NCBI GenBank assembly: GCA_003139095.1
Contig: PLHW01000046.1
Coordinates: 142,209 to 196,941 of the forward strand
Source of the DNA: Acidobacteriaceae bacterium
GTDB lineage: Bacteria; Acidobacteriota; Terriglobia; Terriglobales; Acidobacteriaceae
Reading direction: 5' to 3'
Length of the DNA: 54,733 bases
Part shown: positions 26,115-34,791 of the stretch, in pieces
Layout of the letters: each line of letters starts with the position of its first letter
Numbering within the stretch: the first letter of the stretch is position 1
The notes under the pieces: generated by a model
What the model was told of the DNA's origin: nothing
Database searches by the model: none
The model's input: only the letters and a program-made list of their open reading frames with translations
Made by a program: the position numbers and the translations under genes

Positions 26115-26828
26115 TCAGAAGTGCTTCATAAGATCACTGAAGTAGTCGACCGTCAGCAGGCGCTGCGCCGGCGGAGCGCCCGCCAGTTCTTCGTGCTCGA
26201 GGATCCAGGTATTGTCATGCGGCACGAAAACGGCGTTCAAGCCTGCGGCCAGCGCAGGATTAATGTCGGATTTTGGACTATTGCCAACCATCCAAGTTAG
26301 ATCAGTCGCCAGTTCGTACTTCGAAATCACCGAGCGATAGGTGGGCAGATCTTTTTCGGCCACAATCTCCACCGCCGAAAAATATTCCTTCAGACCAGAG
26401 CGCTCGACTTTCCCGGATTGCTCGGCGGGATGCCCCTTGGTCATAAGAATCAGGTGATGTTTGCCGCATAGGTAGTCAAGCGTTTCAGGTACACCGGGCA
26501 AAACCTCCACGGGATGATCCGCGATCTGATGGGCGAAGCTGTGGATACGTTCGTGGCTCTCCGGCGTGATTGGGTCGACGGAGAGCTTCTCGAAGGTTTC
26601 CACCAGCGAATGCGCGAAACTATGCAGGCCATATCCGTGTTTCAGGATCGAATCCCGCTCCACGTCATTGAGGACGAGGCGAACCTGCTCGCGCGAATAT
26701 TCGCGATGATTGAGGAAAGAAATAAACTTCGCGATCGCCCGCTCGAAATAGATGTTGTTCTCCCAGAGCGTGTCATCGGCATCGATGAGCAAAGTCTGAG
26801 CGCCATTCGGAGCAAGCATGACTACCAT
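26115..26828 (-). CDS. HAD-superfamily hydrolase
   Basis: A 237-residue phosphatase-like protein. HAD motif I is LLIDADDTLWENN (nucleophile Asp at the first D of DADDT), motif II is ILMTKGHP, motif III lysine is in AEKDLPTY, and motif IV is MVGNSPKSDINPALAAG. The cap helices between motifs I and II fit the phosphoglycolate-phosphatase/YjjG branch. Substrate is not assignable. I chose ATG 26828; the ATG at 26819 is also possible and the longer frame to 26876 touches the start of the divergent gene. No ribosome site is visible. Confidence 0.85.
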   Translation of the reverse strand: MVVMLAPNGAQTLLIDADDTLWENNIYFERAIAKFISFLNHREYSREQVRLVLNDVERDSILKHGYGLHSFAHSLVETFEKLSVDPITPESHERIHSFAHQIADHPVEVLPGVPETLDYLCGKHHLILMTKGHPAEQSGKVERSGLKEYFSAVEIVAEKDLPTYRSVISKYELATDLTWMVGNSPKSDINPALAAGLNAVFVPHDNTWILEHEELAGAPPAQRLLTVDYFSDLMKHF

Positions 26829-26876
26829 GATACCGGCTGCGGAAGCATGCGGCAGTTTTGATAAGATCGAACTCAC

Positions 26877-28583
26877 ATGAAGAGTGGGGTGTTCTTTTTC
26901 GCCTTGGTGATCTTGTCAGTCGCCGGTTCGTCGCAAAGCGGTAAAACTCGATTTATGACGGGATCGGCGTCGAAGAGCGGAGCGCCGGCGAACCTGAAGG
27001 TGTCGCCTGACTTGCCGAAGCGCCTGGCGAAATTCCAGCGCGTTCAAATGCCGTTTCGCACTACCGGCTTGAGCGCTCGCGAGATTCAACTCGTGCGCAA
27101 ACTCACGGAGGCCTGCGTCTACCTGGAGAGCATCTACTGGCGGCAAAGCGATCCCGAAGCGCTGGCGCTCTACCAGTCGCTCAAGGCGAGCAAGAACGCG
27201 CGCGATGTGCAATTGCGCCGTTATTTGTGGATCAATGCCTCGCGCTTCGACTTGCTGGATAACAATAAGCCCTTCGTGGGGAAAGACCCGATGTCTCCCG
27301 GCCGCGGCTTCTATCCCGCGAACCTTACGCGCGCGCAAGTCGAGGAATACGTAAAAAAACATCCCGCGCAAAAAACGGCGATCTACGACCCATTGACGAT
27401 TGTGCGCTGGCACGACAGCCAGCTTGAGACAGTTCCCTACCACATCGCGTATCGCGCTTTTCTAGAGCCGGCCGCCGCTGCCTTGCGGGACGCGGCAACT
27501 CTTAGCCGCGATCCGGCATTTGCGAAATTTCTTCGACTACGCGCCGACGCTTTGCTGAGCGACAACTACCTGCCGAGCGACCGGGAATGGCTGAAGTTGC
27601 AAAATCCAAAAATCGATATCATCTTCGCTCCCTACGAAACGTATCTCGACGATCTGTTGGGCGTGAAGGCCTCGTATGGGGCGGCGGTGCTGGTGCGCAA
27701 CGACCGTGAGAGCAAGCGACTGGACCTGTTCACCAAGTATGTCCCCGACATTCAGGAGGCGCTGCCACTGGCCGCGGCGGACCGTCCCTCGAAGTGGGGG
27801 CTTGATTCACCGATGGAAGTGGTGGATTCGCCTTTTCGCGCCGGCGATTTGGCGCATGGTTACCAGGCCGTGGCCGACAATCTGCCGAACGATCCGCAAA
27901 TCCACGAGGAGCACGGCAGCAAGAAGATATTTTTCAACAACTTTATGGATGCGCGGGTGAATTCCGTGATCATCCCACTGGCGCGCAAGGTGATGGAACC
28001 GGGGCAGGCGGCAAAAGTCACCGCGGATGGCTACCTTATCGGAACGGTGATGCATGAAATCTGCCACGGCCTCGGCCCCGCTTATGCGCGCACGCCGGCG
28101 GGGAAGGTCGATATTCGACAGGCGATCGGACCGCAGTATAGCGGACTGGAGGAGGCCAAGGCGGACGTCGCGGGAATGTTCGCGGTGCAATGGCTGATCG
28201 ATCATGACGTTCTGCCCCGCAAAAGCCGGGACGAGTATTACGCGTCGTATATCGGGGATCTGTTTCGCAGCGCGCGCTTTGGCGCAGCCGAGGCCCATGC
28301 GCAGGCCGAGATCATGGAGTTGAATTATTTCTTGGAGCGCGGCGCTTTGAGCCCAAATGCGCGCGGCCTATACGCGATCGACTATGAAAAGCTGCCGGGC
28401 GCAATCGCCGATCTTACGAAGGAACTGCTGGAGATCGAGGCTACCGGCGACCGTCAGCGGGCCGAAAACTGGTTCGCAAAATATGGCCGGATGCAAGACG
28501 ACGTGAAGCAGGCTCTCACGGCGGCGTCCGATGTACCGGTCGATATCGATCCCGTTTTTTCGTTCGCGACTAACGTGAAATAA
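26877..28583 (+). CDS. Exported peptidase, M49 (dipeptidyl-peptidase III)-like
   Basis: A 568-residue protein with a short signal peptide (LVILSVAGSSQ). The putative zinc site is HEICH at residues 393-397 (MHEICHGLGP), with LEEAKADVAG near 424-433 supplying the third ligand, an order that matches M49-like families. Classical DPP III has HEXXXH (HELLGH); here the histidines are one residue closer, as in ordinary HEXXH peptidases, so this is a divergent member. A periplasmic dipeptide-releasing role is a guess. The gene is divergent from the HAD gene and 19 bases from the next. Confidence 0.75.
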   Translation: MKSGVFFFALVILSVAGSSQSGKTRFMTGSASKSGAPANLKVSPDLPKRLAKFQRVQMPFRTTGLSAREIQLVRKLTEACVYLESIYWRQSDPEALALYQSLKASKNARDVQLRRYLWINASRFDLLDNNKPFVGKDPMSPGRGFYPANLTRAQVEEYVKKHPAQKTAIYDPLTIVRWHDSQLETVPYHIAYRAFLEPAAAALRDAATLSRDPAFAKFLRLRADALLSDNYLPSDREWLKLQNPKIDIIFAPYETYLDDLLGVKASYGAAVLVRNDRESKRLDLFTKYVPDIQEALPLAAADRPSKWGLDSPMEVVDSPFRAGDLAHGYQAVADNLPNDPQIHEEHGSKKIFFNNFMDARVNSVIIPLARKVMEPGQAAKVTADGYLIGTVMHEICHGLGPAYARTPAGKVDIRQAIGPQYSGLEEAKADVAGMFAVQWLIDHDVLPRKSRDEYYASYIGDLFRSARFGAAEAHAQAEIMELNYFLERGALSPNARGLYAIDYEKLPGAIADLTKELLEIEATGDRQRAENWFAKYGRMQDDVKQALTAASDVPVDIDPVFSFATNVK

Positions 28584-28602
28584 GGTCCGTCGCAAACCGG
28601 CA

Positions 28603-29394
28603 ATGCCATTCACTCCCGCCCATGTTGCCGCTGCGCTTCCGTTTCGCCGCTCGCGACTAATCTGGTCCCCGCTGATCGTGGGCACCATCGCGCCCGATCT
28701 CGAATATTATGTCCGCCTCAACGCCGACGGCCGCTACGGGCATACGCTGGCAGGCACGTTCCTGGTAACGCTGCCGCTGGCGTTTGGCACTCTGTGGCTA
28801 TTCCACAGATTCGTCAAGGAGCCCTTCGTCGAACTGATGCCAGATGGACTCCGGCGGAGACTGACCGTTTACCTTGGCGGCTTCGGCTTTGGAGGAGCGG
28901 CGCGTTTTTCCTTGATCATTGCACCACTCCTAGTCGGAATCGTGACGCATCTGGTTTGGGATTCGTTCACGCATCCCAACGGATGGCCTGTGCTTCATTG
29001 GGCAACTCTGCGGCACCGCGTTCACATGCCTTTGATCGGAGGAGTGCCGGTCTACAAAATTCTGCAACATGCGAGCACGCTACTCGGAATCGCAATTTTG
29101 CTGGTGTGGCTATTGGCATGGTATCGGACGGCCGAAGTTTGCAGCGCATCACCAGGCCGTTCCCAAGATGGGTGGCCCAAGCGAAAGAGTCTGACCCTGC
29201 TCGCGATGGCGGGCATAGCCGCCGTGGGAGCGCTCACTCGCGCATTGGCGGGGACGGGAATCCCATCCAGCCGCGTTGCCATCCCGCGCTTCCTCGGGCC
29301 ATTCGTGGTTACGCTGATCGCGATAGTGTGGTGGGAGTTTGTTGTGCTGGGGATATTGCGGTCAAAACGGAGGCCGCAGGAGACGCCGAATTAA
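28603..29394 (+). CDS. DUF4184 membrane protein
   Basis: A 263-residue integral membrane protein with about six hydrophobic segments. The N-terminal MPFTPAHVAAALPF, then TIAPDLEYYVRL and VTHLVWDSFTHPNGW are the DUF4184 hallmarks, with conserved His/Asp that resemble a metal site. Some databases name the family membrane-bound metal-dependent hydrolase, but no activity is established. It follows the M49-like gene by 19 bases on the same strand and may be co-transcribed. Confidence 0.85.
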   Translation: MPFTPAHVAAALPFRRSRLIWSPLIVGTIAPDLEYYVRLNADGRYGHTLAGTFLVTLPLAFGTLWLFHRFVKEPFVELMPDGLRRRLTVYLGGFGFGGAARFSLIIAPLLVGIVTHLVWDSFTHPNGWPVLHWATLRHRVHMPLIGGVPVYKILQHASTLLGIAILLVWLLAWYRTAEVCSASPGRSQDGWPKRKSLTLLAMAGIAAVGALTRALAGTGIPSSRVAIPRFLGPFVVTLIAIVWWEFVVLGILRSKRRPQETPN

Positions 29395-29423
29395 AGTTCC
29401 GCCAGGGGCCGTTAGCAGTTGCC

Positions 29424-30272
29424 CTACACCCACTCCACGCGCGGCTCTTGCGCAATGATGCCGGCCTTGTGTCCCATGTCGAGCAGGCGGCGCACCGCTT
29501 CCCTTCCGTCGTCGCCGTAGTCGAGCGTGCGGTCATTCACGTACATGCCGACAAACTTGTCCGCAAGCTGCGGGTCGAGGTCGCGCGCAAACTGCATCGC
29601 GTAGGCGAGAGCTTCTTCGCGGTGATCGATTGCATACTGAATACTCTCGCGCAGCGCCTGGGTCACACTGGCCATCGTCTCCGCACCCAGCGAGCGGCGG
29701 ATCGCGTTGCCGCCGAGCGGCAAGGGGAGGCCGGTCACTTTCAGCCACCATTTGCCGAGATCGACCACGCGATGCAATCCCGATTTGTCGTAGGTGAGCT
29801 GGCCCTCATGGATGATCAGCCCCGCTTCGTATTTTCCTTCGAGAATCTGCGGGATGATCTGGTCAAAAGGAACAACCTCGACGTCGATGCCGGGCGCAAA
29901 CAGTTGCAGGGCCAGGTAGGCCGTCGTCAACTTTCCGGGCACAGCAATCTTCTTGCTCTTGATCTCACTGGTGGTAAACGATCGCGTCGAAACCAGCATG
30001 GGGCCGTATCCATCGCCCACACTCCCGCCGCACGACATAAGAGCGTAATTCTCCTGAATGTACGGGTAGGCGTGGAATGAAATCGCGGTCACATCGTAAA
30101 CGCCGCGCTGGGCGTCGCGATTCAGCGTTTCAATGTCGCACAACGTGTGCGTGAAACGAAGCCCGGGCACGCGCACTTTGTTCGTGGCCAGACCGTAAAA
30201 CATGAATGCGTCGTCGGAATCCGGGCTGTGCGCCACTGTGATTTCGCGAACCGGAGAAGAAACTGTACTCAT
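29424..30272 (-). CDS. mqnD: 1,4-dihydroxy-6-naphthoate synthase
   Basis: A 282-residue enzyme of the futalosine pathway, cleaving cyclic dehypoxanthinyl futalosine to 1,4-dihydroxy-6-naphthoate on the way to menaquinone. The family signature begins ITVAHSPDSDDAFMFYGL, followed by DIETLNRDAQRGVYDVTAISFHAY and a mid-protein GLIIHEGQLTYDKSGL with the catalytic His. Length is typical. ATG 30272 is chosen because the protein aligns from there; the longer frame to 30353 has no support. The other pathway genes in the window, mqnA and mqnC, are 6 and 8 kb away on the other strand. Confidence 0.95.
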   Translation of the reverse strand: MSTVSSPVREITVAHSPDSDDAFMFYGLATNKVRVPGLRFTHTLCDIETLNRDAQRGVYDVTAISFHAYPYIQENYALMSCGGSVGDGYGPMLVSTRSFTTSEIKSKKIAVPGKLTTAYLALQLFAPGIDVEVVPFDQIIPQILEGKYEAGLIIHEGQLTYDKSGLHRVVDLGKWWLKVTGLPLPLGGNAIRRSLGAETMASVTQALRESIQYAIDHREEALAYAMQFARDLDPQLADKFVGMYVNDRTLDYGDDGREAVRRLLDMGHKAGIIAQEPRVEWV

Positions 30273-30434
30273 AATTTCAGACTTGGCTTTCGGCTGTCGG
30301 AATCGGGCTTGGAACGTTAACTTCCGATTGGATATTGGACGGTCGTCGAACAAGCGCTAATTTTTCTTCCGGCGCGAAGCGAAGATTTTTCACATCCCCG
30401 CAGGCCAGGAAACTCTCAGATATATTCGATCCCG

Positions 30435-31088
30435 TCAAACTCTTGCGGAAGATTGCCGCTTCCATGTGCCGGCAATTCCCGCTGCCAGCATGATCTTGAT
30501 CACCTCGGCAAATACGAACCAGTAAAGGCCCCAGCGAACGGCCTGCGCGAGCGAATGGGTGAATAGGAATAGCCAGCTCAGCCCACCGCAAAAAAGCACG
30601 ATCTCTGCGGCTGTTCCCGCGACTGCGCCCCAGGCGAAACTGCGCGAGGAGCGTTCGTAGATCCAGCCGGCAACGAAGGCCACGAAAGGATACGCCATCA
30701 GGAATCCGCCGGTTGCGCCCATCAACTGAGCCACGCCGCCCGGCCCGGGACTGAACACCGGTAATCCCATTGCGCCCTCGGCGAGATAAAGAGCCAGGGC
30801 AAGGAAGCCCCGCCGCGAACCGAGCGTAAGAGCCACGGCCAGTACGCCGAAATTCGACAGCGTGAGCGGCACCGGGGTAAACGGGAGCGGCACGGTGACG
30901 CGCGCACACACGGCCACGAAGAGGCTGGCGCCGATCACAATGGCAGCGTTCTTCGCCCACTCCTCGGCGCGCGAAATGTGCTGGACTTCGGTATAGGGTT
31001 GCGAAACTTCGCTCGGCAAAACCTCGCTCGGCAAAACCTGCGTCGGCAAAATCTGGCTCGGAAAAAGCTTGGCCTGCACCTTCGACAT
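30435..31088 (-). CDS. bioY: Biotin transporter BioY
   Basis: A 217-residue membrane protein, the substrate-binding S component of the biotin energy-coupling factor transporter (BioY can act alone or with EcfA/EcfT). About six hydrophobic helices are visible, with the BioY signatures LPFTPVPLTLSNFGVL, SRRGFLALALYLAEGAMGLPVF and GGFLMAYPFVAFVAGW. The first about 30 residues are an unusual extension: a pentapeptide repeat P-(S/T)-(Q/E)-(V/I)-L coded by 15-nt DNA repeats. It is followed by mqnD 162 bases downstream on the same strand. No BirA operator was recognised. Confidence 0.93.
   Translation of the reverse strand: MSKVQAKLFPSQILPTQVLPSEVLPSEVSQPYTEVQHISRAEEWAKNAAIVIGASLFVAVCARVTVPLPFTPVPLTLSNFGVLAVALTLGSRRGFLALALYLAEGAMGLPVFSPGPGGVAQLMGATGGFLMAYPFVAFVAGWIYERSSRSFAWGAVAGTAAEIVLFCGGLSWLFLFTHSLAQAVRWGLYWFVFAEVIKIMLAAGIAGTWKRQSSARV
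31001..31075. repeat. 15-nt tandem repeat inside the bioY N-terminus
   Basis: Five in-frame 15-nt units (pattern gcaaaacctcgctcg with changes) at 31001, 31016, 31031, 31046 and 31061. They encode a repeated pentapeptide in the BioY leader. The unit length is a multiple of three, so copy-number change would keep the frame. Confidence 0.8.
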
Positions 31089-31100
31089 AATCTCCCCTAG

Positions 31101-31256
31101 TTAAGCTTCAGGTGGCGGATCCTGGTCGGGCCCGTCCGATCCCGCCTTCAGAGCCGCCGAGGCCTTCATCTGCCTCCGCACCCGCATATAAAGCGAGGCA
31201 GCAACCGACAGGACAAGAACTAAGCTGACTCCCAGGATGAGAAACCACCAGAGCAT
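31101..31256 (-). CDS. Tiny single-span membrane protein
   Basis: A 51-residue open frame on the minus strand, ending at TAA 31103-31101 just upstream of bioY. It reads MLWWFLILGVSLVLVLSVAA, then a basic SLYMRVRRQMKASA and an acidic Pro-rich tail (DGPDQDPPPEA). This is the form of a small type I/II bitopic membrane protein: one hydrophobic helix at residues 2-20 followed by a positive stretch. A GTG at 31262 is a possible alternative start. The position 12 bases from bioY on the same strand suggests co-transcription. No family is recognised. Confidence 0.5.
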   Translation of the reverse strand: MLWWFLILGVSLVLVLSVAASLYMRVRRQMKASAALKAGSDGPDQDPPPEA

Positions 31257-31320
31257 CCGCACAACAACCTAGAATAGCAGAAGCATCGACGGCGCCGGTG
31301 CAGGCTTCCGCAACAAGTTT

Positions 31321-31779
31321 TTATTTCTTGCCCTTGGCAAGCGCGGCGCGACGCTTGTCCACATTCGCAGAAACCCGATCCAGTCGTTTGCGCGCCAGCT
31401 TCGAGCCGGTCGCCACTTGCTCGATGTTCGCCCATGCGTCCGGATTGCCCATTTTCTGCCGTATCTCCTTCAGAAATGGATGCACCTTGGCGAAGAAGAA
31501 AAACATTTCGCCGCTGTTGCCGGGCTGTATAAAGAGGTCTTCGTTAAGCGCGCCCTGGACCACGAGCGACGCCGCCATATCCCAGTAACTTTGCACCTGG
31601 CGAAGCCAGCTGTTTTCCTGGCTGGGAAACGCGTTGACAACTTTTAGAAAATCGTCGGCGCTCTGCGGCCAGAACTCCACCAGAAACCAATTCCTTGCCT
31701 TGCGCATCTCCTCTTCGCGACGTAGTTCGTAAAGCTTCAAGACTATCTGGGCATCGTTCGCGTTCGCTTTCTTTGCCAT
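31321..31779 (-). CDS. Conserved-looking protein of unknown function
   Basis: A 152-residue cytoplasmic protein: a charged N-terminal helix (VLKLYELRREEEMRKARNWF), an aromatic middle (FLVEFWPQSADDF, WLRQVQSYWDMAASLV, GEMFFFFAKVHPFL) and a Lys/Arg-rich tail (KLARKRLDRVSANVDKRRAA). There is no signal peptide or membrane helix. I do not recognise the family; good helical composition and normal codon use suggest a real gene. It lies upstream of topA's 3' end on the same strand, 49 bases away. Confidence 0.7.
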   Translation of the reverse strand: MAKKANANDAQIVLKLYELRREEEMRKARNWFLVEFWPQSADDFLKVVNAFPSQENSWLRQVQSYWDMAASLVVQGALNEDLFIQPGNSGEMFFFFAKVHPFLKEIRQKMGNPDAWANIEQVATGSKLARKRLDRVSANVDKRRAALAKGKK

Positions 31780-31828
31780 TTTCTCGCCTCGTCAGTTCAG
31801 ATATGACCGCTTTTTCGTTCGTGTTCTT

Positions 31829-34324
31829 TTATCCAGACTTCGCATCCGCCGTCAACTCGCCTGCTCCTTCACGCTCGTAATCGCATTCCTTGTTGGGGCA
31901 CGCGATCACGGTTCCCTCTTTGCGCAGACGCTCCACCAGGTATTCATTGCCGCATTTGGGGCATTTTTCTGCGAGCGGTTTCGCGGCGGAGGTGAATTTA
32001 CACTTCGGATACCTGGCGCATCCGTAAAATGTGTTTCCCTTGCGCGCGCGTTTTTCGACCAACTCGCCTTCCTTGCAAAGCGGGCACTTCACGCCGATGA
32101 AATTCTGCTTCACATACTTGCAGTCGGGATATCCGCTGCACGAAGTGAACTCGCCATAGCGGCCATGGCGAATGATCAGGTTGCGCCCGCAGTCCGGGCA
32201 CTTCTCATCCAGCGGAATGTCCGGCACACGCTTGCCCTGGTCGAGCCGGCGCGTGGTTTTGCAGTCCGGGTAACCCGTGCACGCCATGAACTGCCCAAAG
32301 CGCCCGCGCTTCAGCACCATCACGCGGCCGCAGTTTTCGCAGTACTCTTCCTGCGATGTCTCCTGCATATCCGCCGAATCGAGGTCCGGCAGATTGATAG
32401 GATTTTCTTTGGTGAAGGTGCAGGAGTTCGGATCCTCTTTATCGTATGTGCTGCAGGCGTAAAACGAGCCGTGCTTGCCCCACTTGATGACGAGCGGCGC
32501 GCCGCAACGCTCGCACTTCTCGTCCGTCGGCTTCTCCATACGCTTGATGTTCTCCATGTGCTTCTCGGCGTATCGGAGGTCCTTGGCGAACTTTTTGTAA
32601 AAGTCGGCGAGCGCATCGGTCCACTTTTCCTTGCCTTCTTCAATTTCGTCGAGCTCTTCTTCCAGGCGCGCGGTGTACTGAAAGTCGAAAATGTCTTTGA
32701 AGTTTTCGACCAGCAGATCGGTGACGACCAGCCCAATTTCGGTGGGAGTAAATTTTCCGCCCAGCTTTTGCGCGTATTGCCGCTCCTGAATCGTGCTCAG
32801 AATGGTGGCATAGGTCGAAGGCCGCCCAATGCCGCGCTCCTCCAGCTCTTTCACCAGCGACGCTTCGTTGTAGCGCGGAGGTGGTTCGGTGAAATGCTGT
32901 TCCGGCTTCAAGGACTTGAGCGTCAGCTTCTGTCCCGCTTCCAACGGCGGAAGCTTGTGCTTCAGTTCCTCGTCTTCCTCGTCTTTCGAGTCTTTCGACT
33001 CTTCGTAAACCTTGAGGAAGCCGTCGAACTTCATCACCGATCCGGTTACCCGGAACCAGAAGACTTCGTTTCCCGACTTCGCATCGATGTCGACCGTGGT
33101 TTGATCGAATACCGCCGGATTCATCTGCGAGGCGATAAACCGCTGCCATATCAGCTTGTAAACCTTGAACTCATCTTCCTGTAGATACTGCTTGACCTGG
33201 TCGGGATGCCGCATGGCTGAGGTGGGGCGAATCGCTTCGTGCGCGCCCTGCGCATCCTTCTTCTCCTTATATGTATTGGGGGATTCGGGTAAATATTGAG
33301 CGCCATACTCCCCCGTGATGTACTCGCGCACCTCGGCAATCGCTTCCGGCGCCACGCGCGTCGAATCGGTACGCATGTAAGTGATCAACCCAACCAGGCC
33401 TTCTTCGCCTAGTTCAACGCCTTCGTATAAGCGCTGCGCGATCATCATGGTGCGCTTGACGCTGAATCGGAGTTTGCGCGACGAATCCTGCTGCAATTTG
33501 CTGGTCGTAAACGGCGGAGTTGGATTGCGGCGCCGCTCCTTCTTTTCCGCCGAGCGGACGGCCCACTGCGCGCTCTCGAGGGCGAGGCGGATCTTCTCCG
33601 CATGCTCGCCATTCGTAATTTCGACCTTCTCTTCGCCCTTGCCGAGAAAGCGTGCGTCGAACGCGGGCGGCTTGCCGCCCGTCAGGTTCGCATCGATGGT
33701 CCAATATTCTTTTTTCTCGAAGGCCTTGATTTCGCGCTCGCGATCGACGATCAAGCGCAGCGCGACGGTCTGTACGCGCCCGGCGGACAACCCGCGCCGA
33801 ACCTTATCCCACAACAGCGGAGATACCTGATACCCCACCAGACGATCAAGCACACGCCGCGCTTGCTGCGCGTCCACCAGGTTCTGGTCGATGTCGCGAG
33901 GATGCTCAAACGCCGCTTTCACGGCGCGCTGCGTGATCTCGTTAAAAGTTACGCGCTGGATCCGCGGGCCATCGGCATCTTCCGCTTTTTTGGCGGTTTT
34001 TCCCTTTTTCTTTTTCTTGCCGTCGTCGCTGAGTTCGTCGGCCAGGTGCGCGGCGATGGCTTCGCCTTCGCGGTCCGGGTCAGGCGCCAGATAGATCTTG
34101 TCGGCGGAAAGCGCCAGCTTCTTCAGCTTGGCCAGAACCTTTTCTTTGCCGGGAATGACAACGTACTCGGTCAAGAACCCGTCTTCGACATCGACACCGA
34201 GGCTGCTCTTGGGCAGGTCCTTTACGTGCCCGAACGAGGCATCGACCGTGAATCCCTTCCCCAGATATTTCTGAATGGTTTTCGCCTTCGCGGGCGATTC
34301 GACAATGACTAGACCTTTGGACAA
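31829..34324 (-). CDS. topA: DNA topoisomerase I
   Basis: An 831-residue type IA topoisomerase that relaxes negative supercoils. The Toprim domain starts at residue 4 (LVIVESPAKAKTIQKYLG) and holds the acidic DPDREGEAIAAHL; a Lys-rich insert (about 105-120) sits in it. The catalytic tyrosine is in TYMRTDSTRV (about residue 320) and the core continues with RGIGRPSTYATIL. The C-terminal part has five zinc-ribbon modules of the pattern CxxCG...C(x)C, from CERCGAPLVIKWG to CPKCGNEYLV, somewhat more than the three or four typical of E. coli. Start ATG 34324. Confidence 0.97.
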   Translation of the reverse strand: MSKGLVIVESPAKAKTIQKYLGKGFTVDASFGHVKDLPKSSLGVDVEDGFLTEYVVIPGKEKVLAKLKKLALSADKIYLAPDPDREGEAIAAHLADELSDDGKKKKKGKTAKKAEDADGPRIQRVTFNEITQRAVKAAFEHPRDIDQNLVDAQQARRVLDRLVGYQVSPLLWDKVRRGLSAGRVQTVALRLIVDREREIKAFEKKEYWTIDANLTGGKPPAFDARFLGKGEEKVEITNGEHAEKIRLALESAQWAVRSAEKKERRRNPTPPFTTSKLQQDSSRKLRFSVKRTMMIAQRLYEGVELGEEGLVGLITYMRTDSTRVAPEAIAEVREYITGEYGAQYLPESPNTYKEKKDAQGAHEAIRPTSAMRHPDQVKQYLQEDEFKVYKLIWQRFIASQMNPAVFDQTTVDIDAKSGNEVFWFRVTGSVMKFDGFLKVYEESKDSKDEEDEELKHKLPPLEAGQKLTLKSLKPEQHFTEPPPRYNEASLVKELEERGIGRPSTYATILSTIQERQYAQKLGGKFTPTEIGLVVTDLLVENFKDIFDFQYTARLEEELDEIEEGKEKWTDALADFYKKFAKDLRYAEKHMENIKRMEKPTDEKCERCGAPLVIKWGKHGSFYACSTYDKEDPNSCTFTKENPINLPDLDSADMQETSQEEYCENCGRVMVLKRGRFGQFMACTGYPDCKTTRRLDQGKRVPDIPLDEKCPDCGRNLIIRHGRYGEFTSCSGYPDCKYVKQNFIGVKCPLCKEGELVEKRARKGNTFYGCARYPKCKFTSAAKPLAEKCPKCGNEYLVERLRKEGTVIACPNKECDYEREGAGELTADAKSG

Positions 34325-34384
34325 TGGTTCCTCAGTTTGGTAACGGTGAATTTGAAGCTAGCACGAATCGGCGGATTGCAACAA

Positions 34385-34419
34385 CCCGTTCTCAGTTGTC
34401 AGTTCTCAGTTCTCAGTTA
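34385..34419. repeat. Heptamer array (tcagttc type) at the 3' end of the S23 gene
   Basis: Units tcagttg, tcagttc, tcagttc and tcagtta at 34392-34419, with a less certain cccgttc before. Read on the minus strand they are gaactga/taactga, and the TAA of the last one is the stop codon of the S23-type gene. A partner array in inverse orientation lies at 34792-34812. Confidence 0.75.
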
Positions 34420-34772
34420 ACCGCCTTTACTTTTTGCATCAGCGAAGACAGCATCCGCTTTAGCTCGACTGCCTGTGTTGAAAGCCTGTCACGGTCCGGA
34501 TCCTTTAAATAGTCGAGGTCATGGGCGAGCAGAAGTTGATACTCGAGCTCGCCAGCCGATCCCATCGCAATTTGCAAAAACCGAGCCATCTCCGTACTGC
34601 TCTTTCTGCAACATCCTTCCGCGATGTTCGTTCCGATCGAAGCCGAGGCGCGACGCATCTGGCTTATGAGGCCGTACATTTCCTCTCGGGGAAAGGCCTT
34701 GCTGCAAGAGTAAATCTCCAGGGTCAAATGATGCGATTTCTCCCAAACTCGAAGACCGCGAAAATTCTGTAT
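34413..34772 (-). CDS. S23 / four-helix-bundle (23S rRNA intervening-sequence) protein
   Basis: The translated product reads QNFRGLRVWEKSHHLTLEIY, then MRRASASIGTNIAEGC and ends MQKVKAVN: the S23/IVP four-helix-bundle family, first known from intervening sequences of 23S rRNA and related in fold to Avd proteins of diversity-generating retroelements. No ATG, GTG or TTG precedes the conserved N-terminus; the codon where the family has Met is ATA (34772-34770), with GAGG six bases upstream. An internal TTG at 34727 would remove the first 15 conserved residues. So the gene either uses a rare ATA start or has lost its start. Both ends touch or approach heptamer arrays. Confidence 0.85.
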   Translation of the reverse strand: MQNFRGLRVWEKSHHLTLEIYSCSKAFPREEMYGLISQMRRASASIGTNIAEGCCRKSSTEMARFLQIAMGSAGELEYQLLLAHDLDYLKDPDRDRLSTQAVELKRMLSSLMQKVKAVN

Positions 34773-34791
34773 GACGTACCTCGTGGCTCTA

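Noticed and set aside
30273-30434. Search for a BirA/BioR operator around bioY and mqnD
   Set aside because: No recognisable palindromic biotin operator was found in the spacers on either side of bioY.
32165-33184. A 339-codon open frame on the plus strand
   Set aside because: It is antisense to topA and has no ribosome site or family signature.
34413-34772. S23-type gene considered as part of a diversity-generating retroelement
   Set aside because: Avd proteins share the fold, but there is no reverse transcriptase and no template/variable repeat pair in the window.
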